Positions 1-8,048 of a DNA stretch of 64,000 nucleotides are shown here, one piece after another. A program made the position numbers and the translations under genes. The stretch covers positions 1 through 64,000 of the forward strand of contig NZ_QJSX01000011.1 of assembly GCF_003217515.1 (NCBI RefSeq). Reading direction: 5' to 3'. The notes under the pieces are model-generated. The model was given only the letters and a program-made list of their open reading frames with translations. It was not told where the DNA came from and did no database searches. The stretch's first letter is position 1, and each line of letters starts with the position of its first letter. The DNA is from Deinococcus yavapaiensis KR-236. GTDB taxonomy: Bacteria > Deinococcota > Deinococci > Deinococcales > Deinococcaceae.

Positions 1-456
1 CGCGGGTCGACTCACGGGACATCACCTCGACCTCTATCGTCGACCAACCTCATGAAACGGGAAAATCTCGTCCTGCACGCTTTTCAGACGCACTTTATTG
101 ATCACCGCAGAAGTTACGCGGGTGGTACAGGACGGAGACCGCTTTTATCGCGGAGCAAGCACGCAGACTGTTCCCGCTCTACCTTGATCGATGCCAGTCG
201 CGTTCGTGCGCGAGTTGCTCGACAAGATAGCCTCAGTACGGGCAGCATCGACCCTGGTACGGTGTACCGCTTCCTTGGCGGGGACGCGCCTGACAAGTCG
301 TTCATCGACAGCTTGAAGTGACCAAGCGCCTTGGTGCAAACGAATGACCCAAGGCTCCGCGAACGGATGGTGCTGCCCGGATGCTCACGATCTTGACCAG
401 CACCAATCACAGCGTCAAAGCGGATCAGAGCGTCGAGGACAAGGAAAGCCCCCGAC
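1..456. other. Left-edge stretch without a firm gene; possible helix-turn-helix remnant
   Basis: No frame carries a convincing complete gene. The longest forward reading (52-321, 89 codons) has no ribosome binding site. Its last third, with the words STGSIDPGTVYRFL and DKSFIDSLK, has the flavour of a Cro/CI-type helix-turn-helix in which a recognition helix is followed by a short second helical segment. Other fragments that look protein-like lie in different frames (for example around 103-165), as expected of a frameshifted relic. The reading as a decayed regulator is a weak inference and the stretch may simply be noncoding. Confidence 0.2.
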
Positions 457-1383
457 CTACTTGCCAAGCAGCAGTGGGCCTCTCGGCGCGCCTCCGCTCG
501 TCCGCGTCCACGTCCCAGTCCAAAGATTTACCTCTTCGCCCATACAGGCCGGGTTGATGGCCCTCAAAGTTAACTTATCCCCTTGCACAGACCATTTGAA
601 GGTTGCGTCGAAGACGCGCAGAACGGTTTCACCTCCGTTGCCGCAAAGTCCCCCCACAATGTCTTTGTGGCCATAGGCACTCACGCCAAGTTCCCTTGGA
701 CCCATCGTTATACCGCCGTAAAGGATAACGGTATCACCCTCAATGCGAACCCCATCAACGGCTCCTGAGCCCGTAGGATCGAGGACCCACGCGCCGATTT
801 CATCGAAGACCAGATCCCAGCGCCCGTCGAGACTATTGCCAGCGGCGTCCACCGGGAAGCCTTTTCGCTGAATCATCCACCGTCCGGCAAGCGCGGCAGG
901 GGGTGCGGACGGCTTGGAGACGCTCGCCACAACTGTCTCCGAAGCTTTCCGGCCGTCTGTGGACGTCACCTCTGTGGTGAACGTATGTTTGCCGGGAGTC
1001 AGGAAGGTGGTGACGAGGTAATTTCCCCACCCGGCATACGTATAGGGGAAGGCTTTGGAAACCCACCGGGTCACGCCGTCAATCTTAAAGTCAACGTGAT
1101 CGACGAGATTCGCAGGAAACTGGGGAACGTCCGCAGATGGCATGTCGATCCTCGCGACCCAATGGACTCTGGTGGGAAGCGCTGTTTTACCGGCTAAGGT
1201 GGTGGTGAGCTTGAGCGCGCCTTGACCCGCGGGTGTTGTCGCTCCGCTAGATGTAGGAGCGCTTCCTCCGGCGAGTGCGACGAGCGTGCTTGAGAAGAAG
1301 GTGGCCGTGATGATGGTGAGCACCTTGCGGTGAAGCTTCCCTCCGTTTGGCGTGCTGGTACGCGCTCCGGTTCTTCCTTGCAT
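457..1383 (-). CDS. Secreted two-domain protein of unknown function
   Basis: The start is fixed by a GAGGAGG ribosome binding site six bases before the ATG. The 308-residue product begins with a basic, Thr/Gly-rich N-region and a hydrophobic stretch at about 20-40, then a low-complexity SAPTSSG linker, so it is probably exported. Residues about 60-150 look like an Ig-like beta-sandwich (alternating strands, then TPGKHTFTTEV). From about 165 onward a second beta-rich domain ends with the WSVQGDKLTLR and GTWTR words that are common in small secreted lipocalin-like proteins. No catalytic residues are recognisable. A promoter may lie at 1520-1546. Two cysteines near the C-terminus could form a disulfide. 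Function is unknown. Confidence 0.75.
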   Translation of the reverse strand: MQGRTGARTSTPNGGKLHRKVLTIITATFFSSTLVALAGGSAPTSSGATTPAGQGALKLTTTLAGKTALPTRVHWVARIDMPSADVPQFPANLVDHVDFKIDGVTRWVSKAFPYTYAGWGNYLVTTFLTPGKHTFTTEVTSTDGRKASETVVASVSKPSAPPAALAGRWMIQRKGFPVDAAGNSLDGRWDLVFDEIGAWVLDPTGSGAVDGVRIEGDTVILYGGITMGPRELGVSAYGHKDIVGGLCGNGGETVLRVFDATFKWSVQGDKLTLRAINPACMGEEVNLWTGTWTRTSGGAPRGPLLLGK

Positions 1384-1696
1384 GTGAGCCTCCTCGCTAA
1401 GCCTTGTCTTGGTGGGGAGAGGATCTTCAAACCAAAAAAGGATTCGAGCCTCGACAGGGCGTGGTTGCAGTCAGGCAAGTTCGTGAGTGCAGGGCCGTGT
1501 GAGCAAAAGGGGACACGAAATTGTAGGGAGTTGCGTCGACACTCAAGGCTACGACCAATGAGGGATACGTAGTATTTAAATGAATAAATAGCTCTTTATT
1601 AATAAGGGTAAAAGGGAAGTAGGGTGGTCGAAAATTCAACTTTTGCTGTAAAGGGCGGGAAGACGACCTTCTCCCGAGTAACTTCAACCGGTATCG
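1384..1696. other. Intergenic gap with a possible promoter and an AT-rich island
   Basis: This 313-bp gap separates the divergent secreted-protein gene and the kinase fragment. On the minus strand TTGAGT (1541-1546) and TACAAT (1520-1525), 15 bp apart, could drive the gene ending at 457; the spacing is short. From about 1571 to 1640 the sequence turns strikingly A+T rich (ATTTAAAT, AATAAATA, TTATTAATAA), unlike anything else in the window. That island sits just before the point where the neighbouring kinase homology is cut off. Confidence 0.45.
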
Positions 1697-2317
1697 ATGA
1701 AAAGGGCGTTATTCCGTGATGCACCAGCCGTCACGGCCCGCTACAAGGACGTGCTCGACGAGCGTGGCCAAGGATACCTGCGGCAGATCGTGCAGAACGG
1801 ACAGCACATGAAGCGCCTCATGGACGATCTGCTGACGTACCCGCGCGTGACGAGTGAGCGCCGCCCCTTATTACCGACGAACGTGGGCGCCGTGTTCAAC
1901 GCGGTTCTCACACGCTTGCGCCCCGAATTGGACGCGTTGGGTGCAACCGTATCCTGCTCGGACTTGCCGATGGTGTTGGCGGACGCGCAGCAACTCGACC
2001 AGCTCTTTCAAAACTTGATCTCCAACGGATTGAAGTACCGCCGAGAGGGCGTACCTCCTCGCTTGCGCGTCACGAGCGAACGTGAAAGCGGCATGTGGCG
2101 TCTCATGGTGTCGGATAACGGCATCGGCATCGAGCCGCAATACTTCGAGCGGATTTTCGGCATGTTCCAAAGCCTGCACGGACGTGACGCCTTCGAGGGG
2201 ACGGGCGTGGGACTCGCCGTTTGCCAGAAGATCGTGGAGCGGCACGCTGGGCGCTTGTGGGTGACGAGCGAACCGAGGATGGGCAGCACCTTTCACTTCA
2301 CGTTGCTGGACGCGTAG
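1697..2317 (+). pseudogene. Truncated sensor histidine kinase (C-terminal half only)
   Basis: What remains is the end of a phytochrome-type sensor kinase: the second helix of the dimerisation domain (RYKDVLDERGQGYL, then MKRLMDDLL) and a complete HATPase_c domain with N box FQNLISNGLKY, G1 box SDNGIGIEP and the FEGTGVGLAV box. The H box that carries the phospho-acceptor histidine, and all sensor domains, are missing. Kinase-like sequence starts only around residue 14; upstream an in-frame TAA lies seven codons before the ATG and there is no ribosome binding site. It therefore looks like a 5'-deleted relic, not a functional kinase. A stand-alone ATPase-domain protein is the alternative. Confidence 0.8.
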
Positions 2318-2483
2318 GTAGTAAGCGATACGACGGCCCGACGACGTGGTACTGGACAAGTCGATTCTGGCCGCTCGCCTTTGGGAAACGAGCGGCACGG
2401 ACGGTCAGCCTTTCACGGCATTTATGGAGGAGCCGTCATGCTCCTCCTACCGAAGTGGAGGCAGGGACGCGTGGAATGGCGTC

Positions 2484-2702
2484 ATGACAAATCGTGGAAA
2501 CGAACGAACCGAGGCCGACAAGCAATTCGCGCAAGAGCCCGTACGGCGCGGGCCGAATTGGGGGCTCATCCTGCTGGCCCTGAGCTTGCTGATCGTGATC
2601 GCCTTCGTGATCTCACTCGTGCTCGGAAATCGAGGCGACTACAAGACGAACGGGGACGACACCGGCGTTCGTCCGATCCCGAGCGTCGTCGTACGCGTGT
2701 AA
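2484..2702 (+). CDS. Small single-span membrane protein
   Basis: A 72-residue product: a charged N-terminus (EADKQFAQEPVRRGP), one strongly hydrophobic helix at about residues 25-46 (LILLALSLLIVIAFVIS), and a short polar tail ending in VVVRV. In-frame starts further upstream (2346, 2424) are possible, but the upstream codons read as random Arg/Ser-rich sequence, so the ATG directly before the acidic N-terminus is preferred; only a weak GGAATGG lies before it. It converges with purU, two bases apart. No family is recognised. It could be a small subunit or regulator of a membrane complex, but nothing here shows that. Confidence 0.55.
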   Translation: MTNRGNERTEADKQFAQEPVRRGPNWGLILLALSLLIVIAFVISLVLGNRGDYKTNGDDTGVRPIPSVVVRV

Positions 2703-2704
2703 AT

Positions 2705-3574
2705 TCAAAACACGACGGTCTTGTTGCCGTACACGAGCACGCGGTCTTCGAGGTGCGCCTTCACCGCTCGGGCAAGCACCGCGCGCTCGATGTCGCGTCC
2801 GATGCGCGTCATCGCGTCCGGACCGTCGTTGTGAGATACGCGCGCCACGTCCTGCTCGATGATGGGACCCGCGTCGAGTTCTTCGGTGACGTAGTGCGCG
2901 GTCGCCCCGATGATCTTCACGCCTCGCTGGAACGCCGCTCGGTACGGATTGGCGCCGACGAACGCGGGCAAGAAGGAGTGGTGGATGTTGATGACGGGCA
3001 CGCCCACCTTTTGCAGGAAGTCGCCGCTCAGGATTTGCATGTAGCGGGCCAGCACGACGAGATCGCACTGCCCCGCGAGAAGGTCGAGCAAGCGCGCCTC
3101 CGCTTCCTCCTTGCGGCCCTTCTCCACCGTCACGAGATGGAAGGGCACGCCGAAGCTTTCGGTGTCGGCGCGCAAGTCGTCGTGATTTGACGCGACGAGC
3201 GGAACCGTGGCGTCGAGTTCGCCGCGACGATGGCGCCACAAAAGGTCGAGCAGGCAGTGGTCGTACTTGCTCACGAGGATGGCCATCCGCTTGGGTTCCA
3301 TGGCGTACCACACGCGCCACGTCATCTCGAACGGCGTCGCGACGACGTCCCCGAAGGCCTTCTCGAATTGCGTGCGGGTGAGGTCGAGGCCGTCGAGGTG
3401 GAATTCCATGCGCATGAAAAAGCGGCCGCCCTCGGGATCGGTCGAGTGCTGATCGGAGTCGAGGATGTTCGCGCCGTGCGCGTACAGGAATTGCGAGACG
3501 GCGGCGACGATGCCTCGCTTGTCCGGGCAGGAGATCAGCAGGCGTGCGACGTGCGGGCGGTCGGTCGAGCTCAT
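2705..3574 (-). CDS. purU: Formyltetrahydrofolate deformylase PurU
   Basis: Hydrolyses 10-formyl-tetrahydrofolate to formate and tetrahydrofolate, balancing the one-carbon pool used for purines and with GlyA. The 289 residues show an N-terminal ACT regulatory domain (about 8-85) and a formyltransferase fold (about 95-289). The catalytic words are present: N196-I-H-H-S-F around 196-201 and EELDAGP with Asp234. The length matches the family. A TATCCT box (3582-3587) lies seven bases before the ATG, so the mRNA is probably leaderless and transcribed alone. GlyA, the source of one-carbon units, is elsewhere in this window (25.4 kb). Confidence 0.95.
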   Translation of the reverse strand: MSSTDRPHVARLLISCPDKRGIVAAVSQFLYAHGANILDSDQHSTDPEGGRFFMRMEFHLDGLDLTRTQFEKAFGDVVATPFEMTWRVWYAMEPKRMAILVSKYDHCLLDLLWRHRRGELDATVPLVASNHDDLRADTESFGVPFHLVTVEKGRKEEAEARLLDLLAGQCDLVVLARYMQILSGDFLQKVGVPVINIHHSFLPAFVGANPYRAAFQRGVKIIGATAHYVTEELDAGPIIEQDVARVSHNDGPDAMTRIGRDIERAVLARAVKAHLEDRVLVYGNKTVVF

Positions 3575-3641
3575 GAAGGGCAGGATACAAGGCGCGGAGG
3601 TCGTTTCATCGAAGTCGCCGGGCGGCGCCCTAGACTACGGC

Positions 3642-4082
3642 ATGCGCTTCATCTTGCTCGCGAGCATGCTGCTCGCCTCGTCGGCGTTCGCGCAAGCTTC
3701 ACCTTCGTCTTCGCTGTCGGACTTGACGCGGCAACTTTCCGAAATCAAAACGAAGCTCGACGCCCTGTCGAGCGACGTCGACCGTGTGCGCTCGGATGTT
3801 GCGACGCGTGAAGGTGACGTGTCCTCGGTGCGTGCCTCGCTCGGCGACGTGGCAGCGCGGGTGTACGCTCTCGGATGCTTCACAGCGCTGCGCGGGAGCA
3901 CGCTCGACGCGGTGAACGCGAAGAGCTGCGCGGACCTGTCGCTGCCATCCGCCCGCTTGAAGGTACCTTCGAGCGTCACGTCGTCTCGCCTGTCGGTAGA
4001 AGACGGCCGTCTCGTCGTGACCGTGACCACCGCCGACGCGACCTTGGAATTGCGCGGCGGCCGCTTTCGGCGGACACCTTGA
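3642..4082 (+). CDS. Secreted coiled-coil protein, unknown function
   Basis: A 146-residue protein with a clean signal peptide (MRFILLASMLLASSAFAQA, cleavage after about residue 18). Residues 24-70 form heptads with a strong coiled-coil pattern (LSDLTRQLSEIKTKLDAL onward), followed by a small globular part with two cysteines (C83, C101 region) that may pair, and a beta-rich C-terminus. TAGACT at 3631-3636 is five bases before the ATG, pointing to a leaderless transcript. It is followed after 28 bp by the aminopeptidase gene, which has its own -10 box. No family is recognised; a periplasmic scaffold or adaptor would fit, but this is inference. Confidence 0.7.
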   Translation: MRFILLASMLLASSAFAQASPSSSLSDLTRQLSEIKTKLDALSSDVDRVRSDVATREGDVSSVRASLGDVAARVYALGCFTALRGSTLDAVNAKSCADLSLPSARLKVPSSVTSSRLSVEDGRLVVTVTTADATLELRGGRFRRTP

Positions 4083-4110
4083 GCGTTTGGATTCGTATTA
4101 GAATTCGCGC

Positions 4111-5181
4111 GTGATTTACGATCCCGTCAAGCACGCCGAGCTCCTCGTCGACTACTGCGTGTACGCGAAGGGCGGCGAACGCATCCTCGTCGCCGCGTCC
4201 ACGCTCGCCTTGCCGCTCGTCGCGGCCGTGCACGACGCGCTTTTGGCGCGAGGCGCCATGCCGATCGTGCGTTTGGAGTACCCGTCCCAACTCGACGACT
4301 TCATTCGCCTCGCGCCAAAAGCGCTCCTCGCCAACTTGCATCCCGTACAACTCGCGGAAGTAGAGAGCCTCGACGGCTCGATTCGCGTCCTCACGCCCAC
4401 CCCGCCCAGCAACGTGGCCCCGGACCGAAGCGCGCTCTACCGGCGCACGCTCGCGCCCGTGGCGCGCGAACGCGCGAAGCGCAAGTGGAACCTCACCCTC
4501 TTCCCCACCGCGTACAGCGCGCAGGCTTCGGGCATGACTTTGCAGGCGTACGAGACGTTCGTCGCGAACGCGATGTTTCTCGGCGACGCGGACCCCGTGG
4601 CGCGCTGGGGAGAGGTGCGCGCCATGCAGGCGCAGCTTATCGAGCGCTTGTCGCGCGCGGACGAGGTGCGCATCGAGGGACGCGGAACGGACCTCACATT
4701 GTCGGTGAAGGGCCGCGTATGGGCGAACTCGGACGGAAAGCGCAACATGCCGTCGGGTGAGGTGTTCACCGGGCCGCTCGAAGCGTCGGCGAACGGCGTC
4801 ATACGCTACGACCTTGCGACGGTGTACGCGGGACGTGAAGTGAGCGGCATCGAGCTGGAATTCCGAGATGGAACGGTCGTGCGCGCGCGAGCGGACGTCG
4901 GGGACGACGTGCTGCAAGCGGCGCTCGACACCGACGAAGGAGCCAGGCGTCTCGGCGAGTTGGGCATCGGCACGAACTTCGGCATTCAGCGCGCGTCGAA
5001 AAACATCTTGTTCGACGAGAAGATCGGCGGAACGGTGCACCTCGCGCTCGGCAACGCCTATCCGGAAACCCTCGGCACGAACGTCTCGGCCCTGCATTGG
5101 GACATGATTTGCGACTTGCGAGAAGGTGGACGAATCCTGCTCGACGGCGAGGTGTTTCAAGAGAGCGGGCGGTTCGTGTAA
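4111..5181 (+). CDS. M29 family leucyl aminopeptidase (AmpS/AmpT type)
   Basis: Cytoplasmic two-metal exopeptidase of the thermophilic aminopeptidase family. The 356-residue length is close to the roughly 400 of the family, and all five expected metal ligands are visible: Glu217 (GEVFTGP), Glu283 (LGELGIGTN), His310 (GGTVHLALGN), His329 and Asp331 (ALHWDMICD). The start is a GTG with TAGAAT (4099-4104) six bases upstream, a leaderless arrangement. The 3' end overlaps the convergent rhomboid gene by 25 bp. The likely role is peptide turnover, with broad N-terminal specificity in characterised relatives. Confidence 0.93.
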   Translation: MIYDPVKHAELLVDYCVYAKGGERILVAASTLALPLVAAVHDALLARGAMPIVRLEYPSQLDDFIRLAPKALLANLHPVQLAEVESLDGSIRVLTPTPPSNVAPDRSALYRRTLAPVARERAKRKWNLTLFPTAYSAQASGMTLQAYETFVANAMFLGDADPVARWGEVRAMQAQLIERLSRADEVRIEGRGTDLTLSVKGRVWANSDGKRNMPSGEVFTGPLEASANGVIRYDLATVYAGREVSGIELEFRDGTVVRARADVGDDVLQAALDTDEGARRLGELGIGTNFGIQRASKNILFDEKIGGTVHLALGNAYPETLGTNVSALHWDMICDLREGGRILLDGEVFQESGRFV

Positions 5182-5759
5182 GGATTGCTCGCGCGGCGCC
5201 GCGCGAGCAACCTCGCGGCGAGCAGACCGGCGAGGAAGCCGAACAAGTGCGACTGCCATGACACGCCCGGAACGATCGGCAACACGCCCCAGAGCAGACT
5301 GCCGTACACCAGCAGCACGAGCACGCCGACCACGACGGCGCTCGTGCTGCGTTCGTACCAGCCGCTCGCGAGCAGATACCCGAGGTAGCCGAACACCAAC
5401 AAGCTCGCGCCGAGGTGGATGGTGTTGCTCGGCGCCGTCAGCCACACCGCGAAGCCGCCTCCGAACATCACGCTGAGCGTGACGGCGGCGAAGCGCAGCA
5501 GCGACCTCAGCGCGATCAGGAAGCTGAGGACGGCGAACGGCACGGTGTTGGAAATGAGGTGCGCGAAGTCCGCGTGCAAAAACGGCGCGAACAGCAGTCC
5601 GCGCAATCCCACTTCCGAGCGCGGCTGGATGCCGAGGTAATCGAGTTGGTCGCGAAAGAGGAATTGGTTGACGAGTTCCACGATCCACATCACGCCGAGC
5701 AGCACAGCAACGACAGTGGTGGCGCCCGTGAAGTTCGGTCGTTTCGATGGCGCGGTCAT
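5157..5759 (-). CDS. Rhomboid family intramembrane serine protease
   Basis: A 200-residue membrane protein with about six helices. Rhomboid hallmarks are in order: H62-x4-H67-x3-N71 (HADFAHLISN) in helix 2, the nucleophile in HLGAS with Ser119, and the base His171 (WQSHLFGFLAG) in the last helix. The usual GxSG is here GASL, so the glycine after the serine is replaced by leucine; activity should be checked. It is last of three minus-strand genes from 7872, but TACCTT at 5765-5770, five bases before its ATG and overlapping the stop region of the gene before it, could give a separate leaderless transcript. Its tail overlaps the convergent aminopeptidase gene. Confidence 0.85.
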   Translation of the reverse strand: MTAPSKRPNFTGATTVVAVLLGVMWIVELVNQFLFRDQLDYLGIQPRSEVGLRGLLFAPFLHADFAHLISNTVPFAVLSFLIALRSLLRFAAVTLSVMFGGGFAVWLTAPSNTIHLGASLLVFGYLGYLLASGWYERSTSAVVVGVLVLLVYGSLLWGVLPIVPGVSWQSHLFGFLAGLLAARLLARRRASNPYTNRPLS

Positions 5760-5762
5760 GCC

Positions 5763-6191
5763 TCAAGGTACGTCTTCGGAGGTGTCCGAGTTGCGCCGTG
5801 CGGCACGGCGAAGGGTGAAGTCGAAGACGAGCCGCCCGTCCAGATCGCGCCGCTCCACGCCAAGAACCTCGAAGAGTCCGAGGTCGTACCACACGCCGAC
5901 CTTCAAGCGCTCCCACACGCGCGCCGGGACGCCACGCTCCAATCCTTCGAGCAGCAGGGCGGTGGCGGGCGTCACGACTTGATCTCCGGTCAAGCCCTGA
6001 CCGAGGTAGTGCAAGTTGTCGCCTCGCCAGTAATTCGAGTACCCGGACAAATCGTAGTCGAGCAGCAAGCTCAGGGTGCCGTCGGGCAATCGGCGAATGC
6101 CGCGCCTTCCGCCGTGCAAGGCGCGAACGTGCACCCACGGGTAGGGTCCGAGGCGCTCGAGATCGTCGGGGCCCGGCCAAGTCAAGGCCAA
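5763..6191 (-). CDS. Conserved-looking hypothetical protein, about 140 residues
   Basis: An acidic/aromatic soluble protein rich in Trp and Tyr (WPGPDDLERLGPYPW, DYDLSGYSNYW, VGVWYDLGLFEV). No signal peptide or membrane span, no recognised motif. Only TTG starts fit the N-terminus: 6191, three bases after a GGAGG site, or 6185, nine bases after it; the second spacing is more usual. It lies 13 bp after the 555-residue gene and three bases before the rhomboid gene, so the three are probably one operon. Confidence 0.6.
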   Translation of the reverse strand: MALTWPGPDDLERLGPYPWVHVRALHGGRRGIRRLPDGTLSLLLDYDLSGYSNYWRGDNLHYLGQGLTGDQVVTPATALLLEGLERGVPARVWERLKVGVWYDLGLFEVLGVERRDLDGRLVFDFTLRRAARRNSDTSEDVP

Positions 6192-6204
6192 CCGCCTCCG
6201 ACCG

Positions 6205-7872
6205 TCAGCGGGAGGGAACGGCCGACTGGAAGGTCAGTCCGATACGCAGTCCTTGTCGGGCGATGACGATACCGCCCGTCGTCAACGTGTACACCCACAA
6301 ATCGCTCAGCAGCACGGCGGGCGCTCCTGGCATGACGGACGTGACTTCGCCTCGGTAGTCGGCGCGCAAGGTGATGTGACGTCCCATGACGTTGACCGTG
6401 ACGGGTTCGCCGTCGTAGGCGACGACGATGGCCTCGCCAGGCACTTGGACTTCTCGAGTCTCGCGCGGTTCCTTGCCCGCCTGCACGTCCATCAGCGTCG
6501 TGTAGAGCGAGGTCGCACGCTCCTCGGGGGCCCCGAGGATTCGCGCGGCTTCCACGAGGGCGCGGCGTACATCTTGGGGGGCTCGGCGTTGCGCGCGCGT
6601 CAACAAGTTCTCGACGCCCTTGCGCGCGAAGGCGATGAGGGCCTCGGGAGCGGCCACCGCGTACTTCTGGGCGCTGTCGGGCATGATAGTGGAAGCATCG
6701 ACGCGCGCGTCGCGCAGCCACTGCGCCGCGCCGCGCACGAGGCGCAAGTGCAAAAAGTCGTCTCGCGCGTCGAGCACGGTCGCGACCGCCGCACCGAGCG
6801 CGAGCAGGTGAGACAAAGGGGTATGGTCGCCCGACTCCAAGTCGAGCAGCAGGTAATCGCCGCTGTAGCAGGCGCGCAACTCGCGCCCATCGAGGGGCAC
6901 ACGTGTCACGCCGACTTCGTCGCCACTTCGCCTCAACGGGTAGGCGGCCCCACCCACGACGAGGTGCCACTCACGTCCCGCCGGTCGCCACCCGATGGAT
7001 TGCCCTTGCCACACGACTTCGCCCGCTCCGGCGAGCCGCACCACGAGCTGGTTGGAAGCATCGTCGGGAGCCGAAGCGCGCCGCGCGGGGTTGCGCGCGA
7101 ACAACACCCGAGTCAAGGCGGGCGGGTCTTCCCCGCTGCCGCCACGTTGCAGGGGAAGCAGCCGAACGATGACCTCGACTCCGCGTCCCAGCGCGTCGCG
7201 AATCTGCGTGCGCTCGGCGGCACGCTCCAAGGCGATACCGCCGTGACGAGCGCTGGGAAACGGATTGTCGGCAAGTTCGAGCATCATGGAGCGCAGCCAC
7301 GCCGCGGACGTTTGCGTCGGGGAATCGTGGGCGAGCAGCAAGTCGAGCAGATTCGAGAGCATGCCGTGCGCGACTTTCACGTTGCCGAGCGACACGAGCG
7401 GGTCACCTTCGGCAGGCACGTCGTCGGTGAGGCGGCCCGCCTCCAAGTTCAAGCTCAGGGCGTACATCGAGCGAAGCGTCACGAGGTTCTTCTCGCGGCG
7501 CCACTCGGAGGCGATGCGAGCGAGTTCGTCGTCGAGCCGTACGCGCCACAAGGCCGTCGCGAGCGACACGAGCGCGTGACCTTCGGGGTCCAGAGGGGTG
7601 TCACTTTGCAGCGCCCAGTTGTCGAGGTCCGTGCTTTCCGGCTCCGGAGGCAAGGGGGGTGGCAACGTGCCTTGCTGCATCCAAGAGCGCCACGCGCGGT
7701 CCGTGTTGCGAAATCGGCGCATCAACGTGGACTCGATGTCGGCGCCGAGCAGAACGTCGCGCAGAGCGACGATCGAGCGGCGTCCACCGCGCGGCTCGTT
7801 GCCCGCGAGCAGGTCCGCGACCTTGTACTCGTACAGTTCGATGAGTTCGGGCAGCGCGTCTTCGACGTTCAC
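6205..7872 (-). CDS. Large hypothetical protein, 555 residues
   Basis: The GTG start is set by an excellent TATACT box (7879-7884) six bases upstream, giving a leaderless mRNA; longer readings would run through this promoter. No family was recognised. Residues 1-260 are mostly helical and Arg/Leu/Glu rich; about 265-360 are beta-rich with many Gly and Trp; the C-terminal 90 residues are again strand-rich (VTVNVMGRHITLRADYRG). There is no signal peptide or membrane span. It is divergent from a membrane Ser/Thr kinase and heads an operon with a small hypothetical and a rhomboid protease, so a link to envelope signalling is possible but unproven. Confidence 0.75.
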   Translation of the reverse strand: MNVEDALPELIELYEYKVADLLAGNEPRGGRRSIVALRDVLLGADIESTLMRRFRNTDRAWRSWMQQGTLPPPLPPEPESTDLDNWALQSDTPLDPEGHALVSLATALWRVRLDDELARIASEWRREKNLVTLRSMYALSLNLEAGRLTDDVPAEGDPLVSLGNVKVAHGMLSNLLDLLLAHDSPTQTSAAWLRSMMLELADNPFPSARHGGIALERAAERTQIRDALGRGVEVIVRLLPLQRGGSGEDPPALTRVLFARNPARRASAPDDASNQLVVRLAGAGEVVWQGQSIGWRPAGREWHLVVGGAAYPLRRSGDEVGVTRVPLDGRELRACYSGDYLLLDLESGDHTPLSHLLALGAAVATVLDARDDFLHLRLVRGAAQWLRDARVDASTIMPDSAQKYAVAAPEALIAFARKGVENLLTRAQRRAPQDVRRALVEAARILGAPEERATSLYTTLMDVQAGKEPRETREVQVPGEAIVVAYDGEPVTVNVMGRHITLRADYRGEVTSVMPGAPAVLLSDLWVYTLTTGGIVIARQGLRIGLTFQSAVPSR

Positions 7873-7955
7873 GCGCTCAGTATAGAGGCTCGTCCCGCGT
7901 GGCGCGCGAAAATTCCACGTGCCGCAAAAAATGAGGGTGCTACCATAGGCGCATC

Positions 7956-8048
7956 GTGAAGGAGTGCGCGTTGATCCACGACTCCATAATCTCGACACGG
8001 TTCGGCTTCGTGTCTCGGTCTTTTCCGCCTCGCGAGGTGACGCCGTGA
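7956..8048 (+). CDS. Possible 30-codon leader peptide overlapping the kinase start
   Basis: From a GTG at 7956 a 30-codon frame ends in a TGA whose first two bases are the last two of the kinase GTG start (8045), a GTGA overlap typical of translational coupling. A TACCAT box at 7941-7946 puts transcription within a few bases of this GTG. The peptide (VKECALIHDSIISTRFG...) resembles nothing known. A second reading, with the kinase itself starting at GTG 7964 behind a GGAG, is the main alternative. Confidence 0.3.
   Translation: MKECALIHDSIISTRFGFVSRSFPPREVTP

Noticed and set aside
1697..2317. Functional histidine kinase
   Set aside because: The H box with the phospho-acceptor histidine is absent and an in-frame stop lies just upstream.
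3976..6180. Very long Arg-rich open frame on the minus strand
   Set aside because: Antisense to the aminopeptidase and rhomboid genes; composition is typical of a frame shadow in high-G+C DNA and no family words occur.
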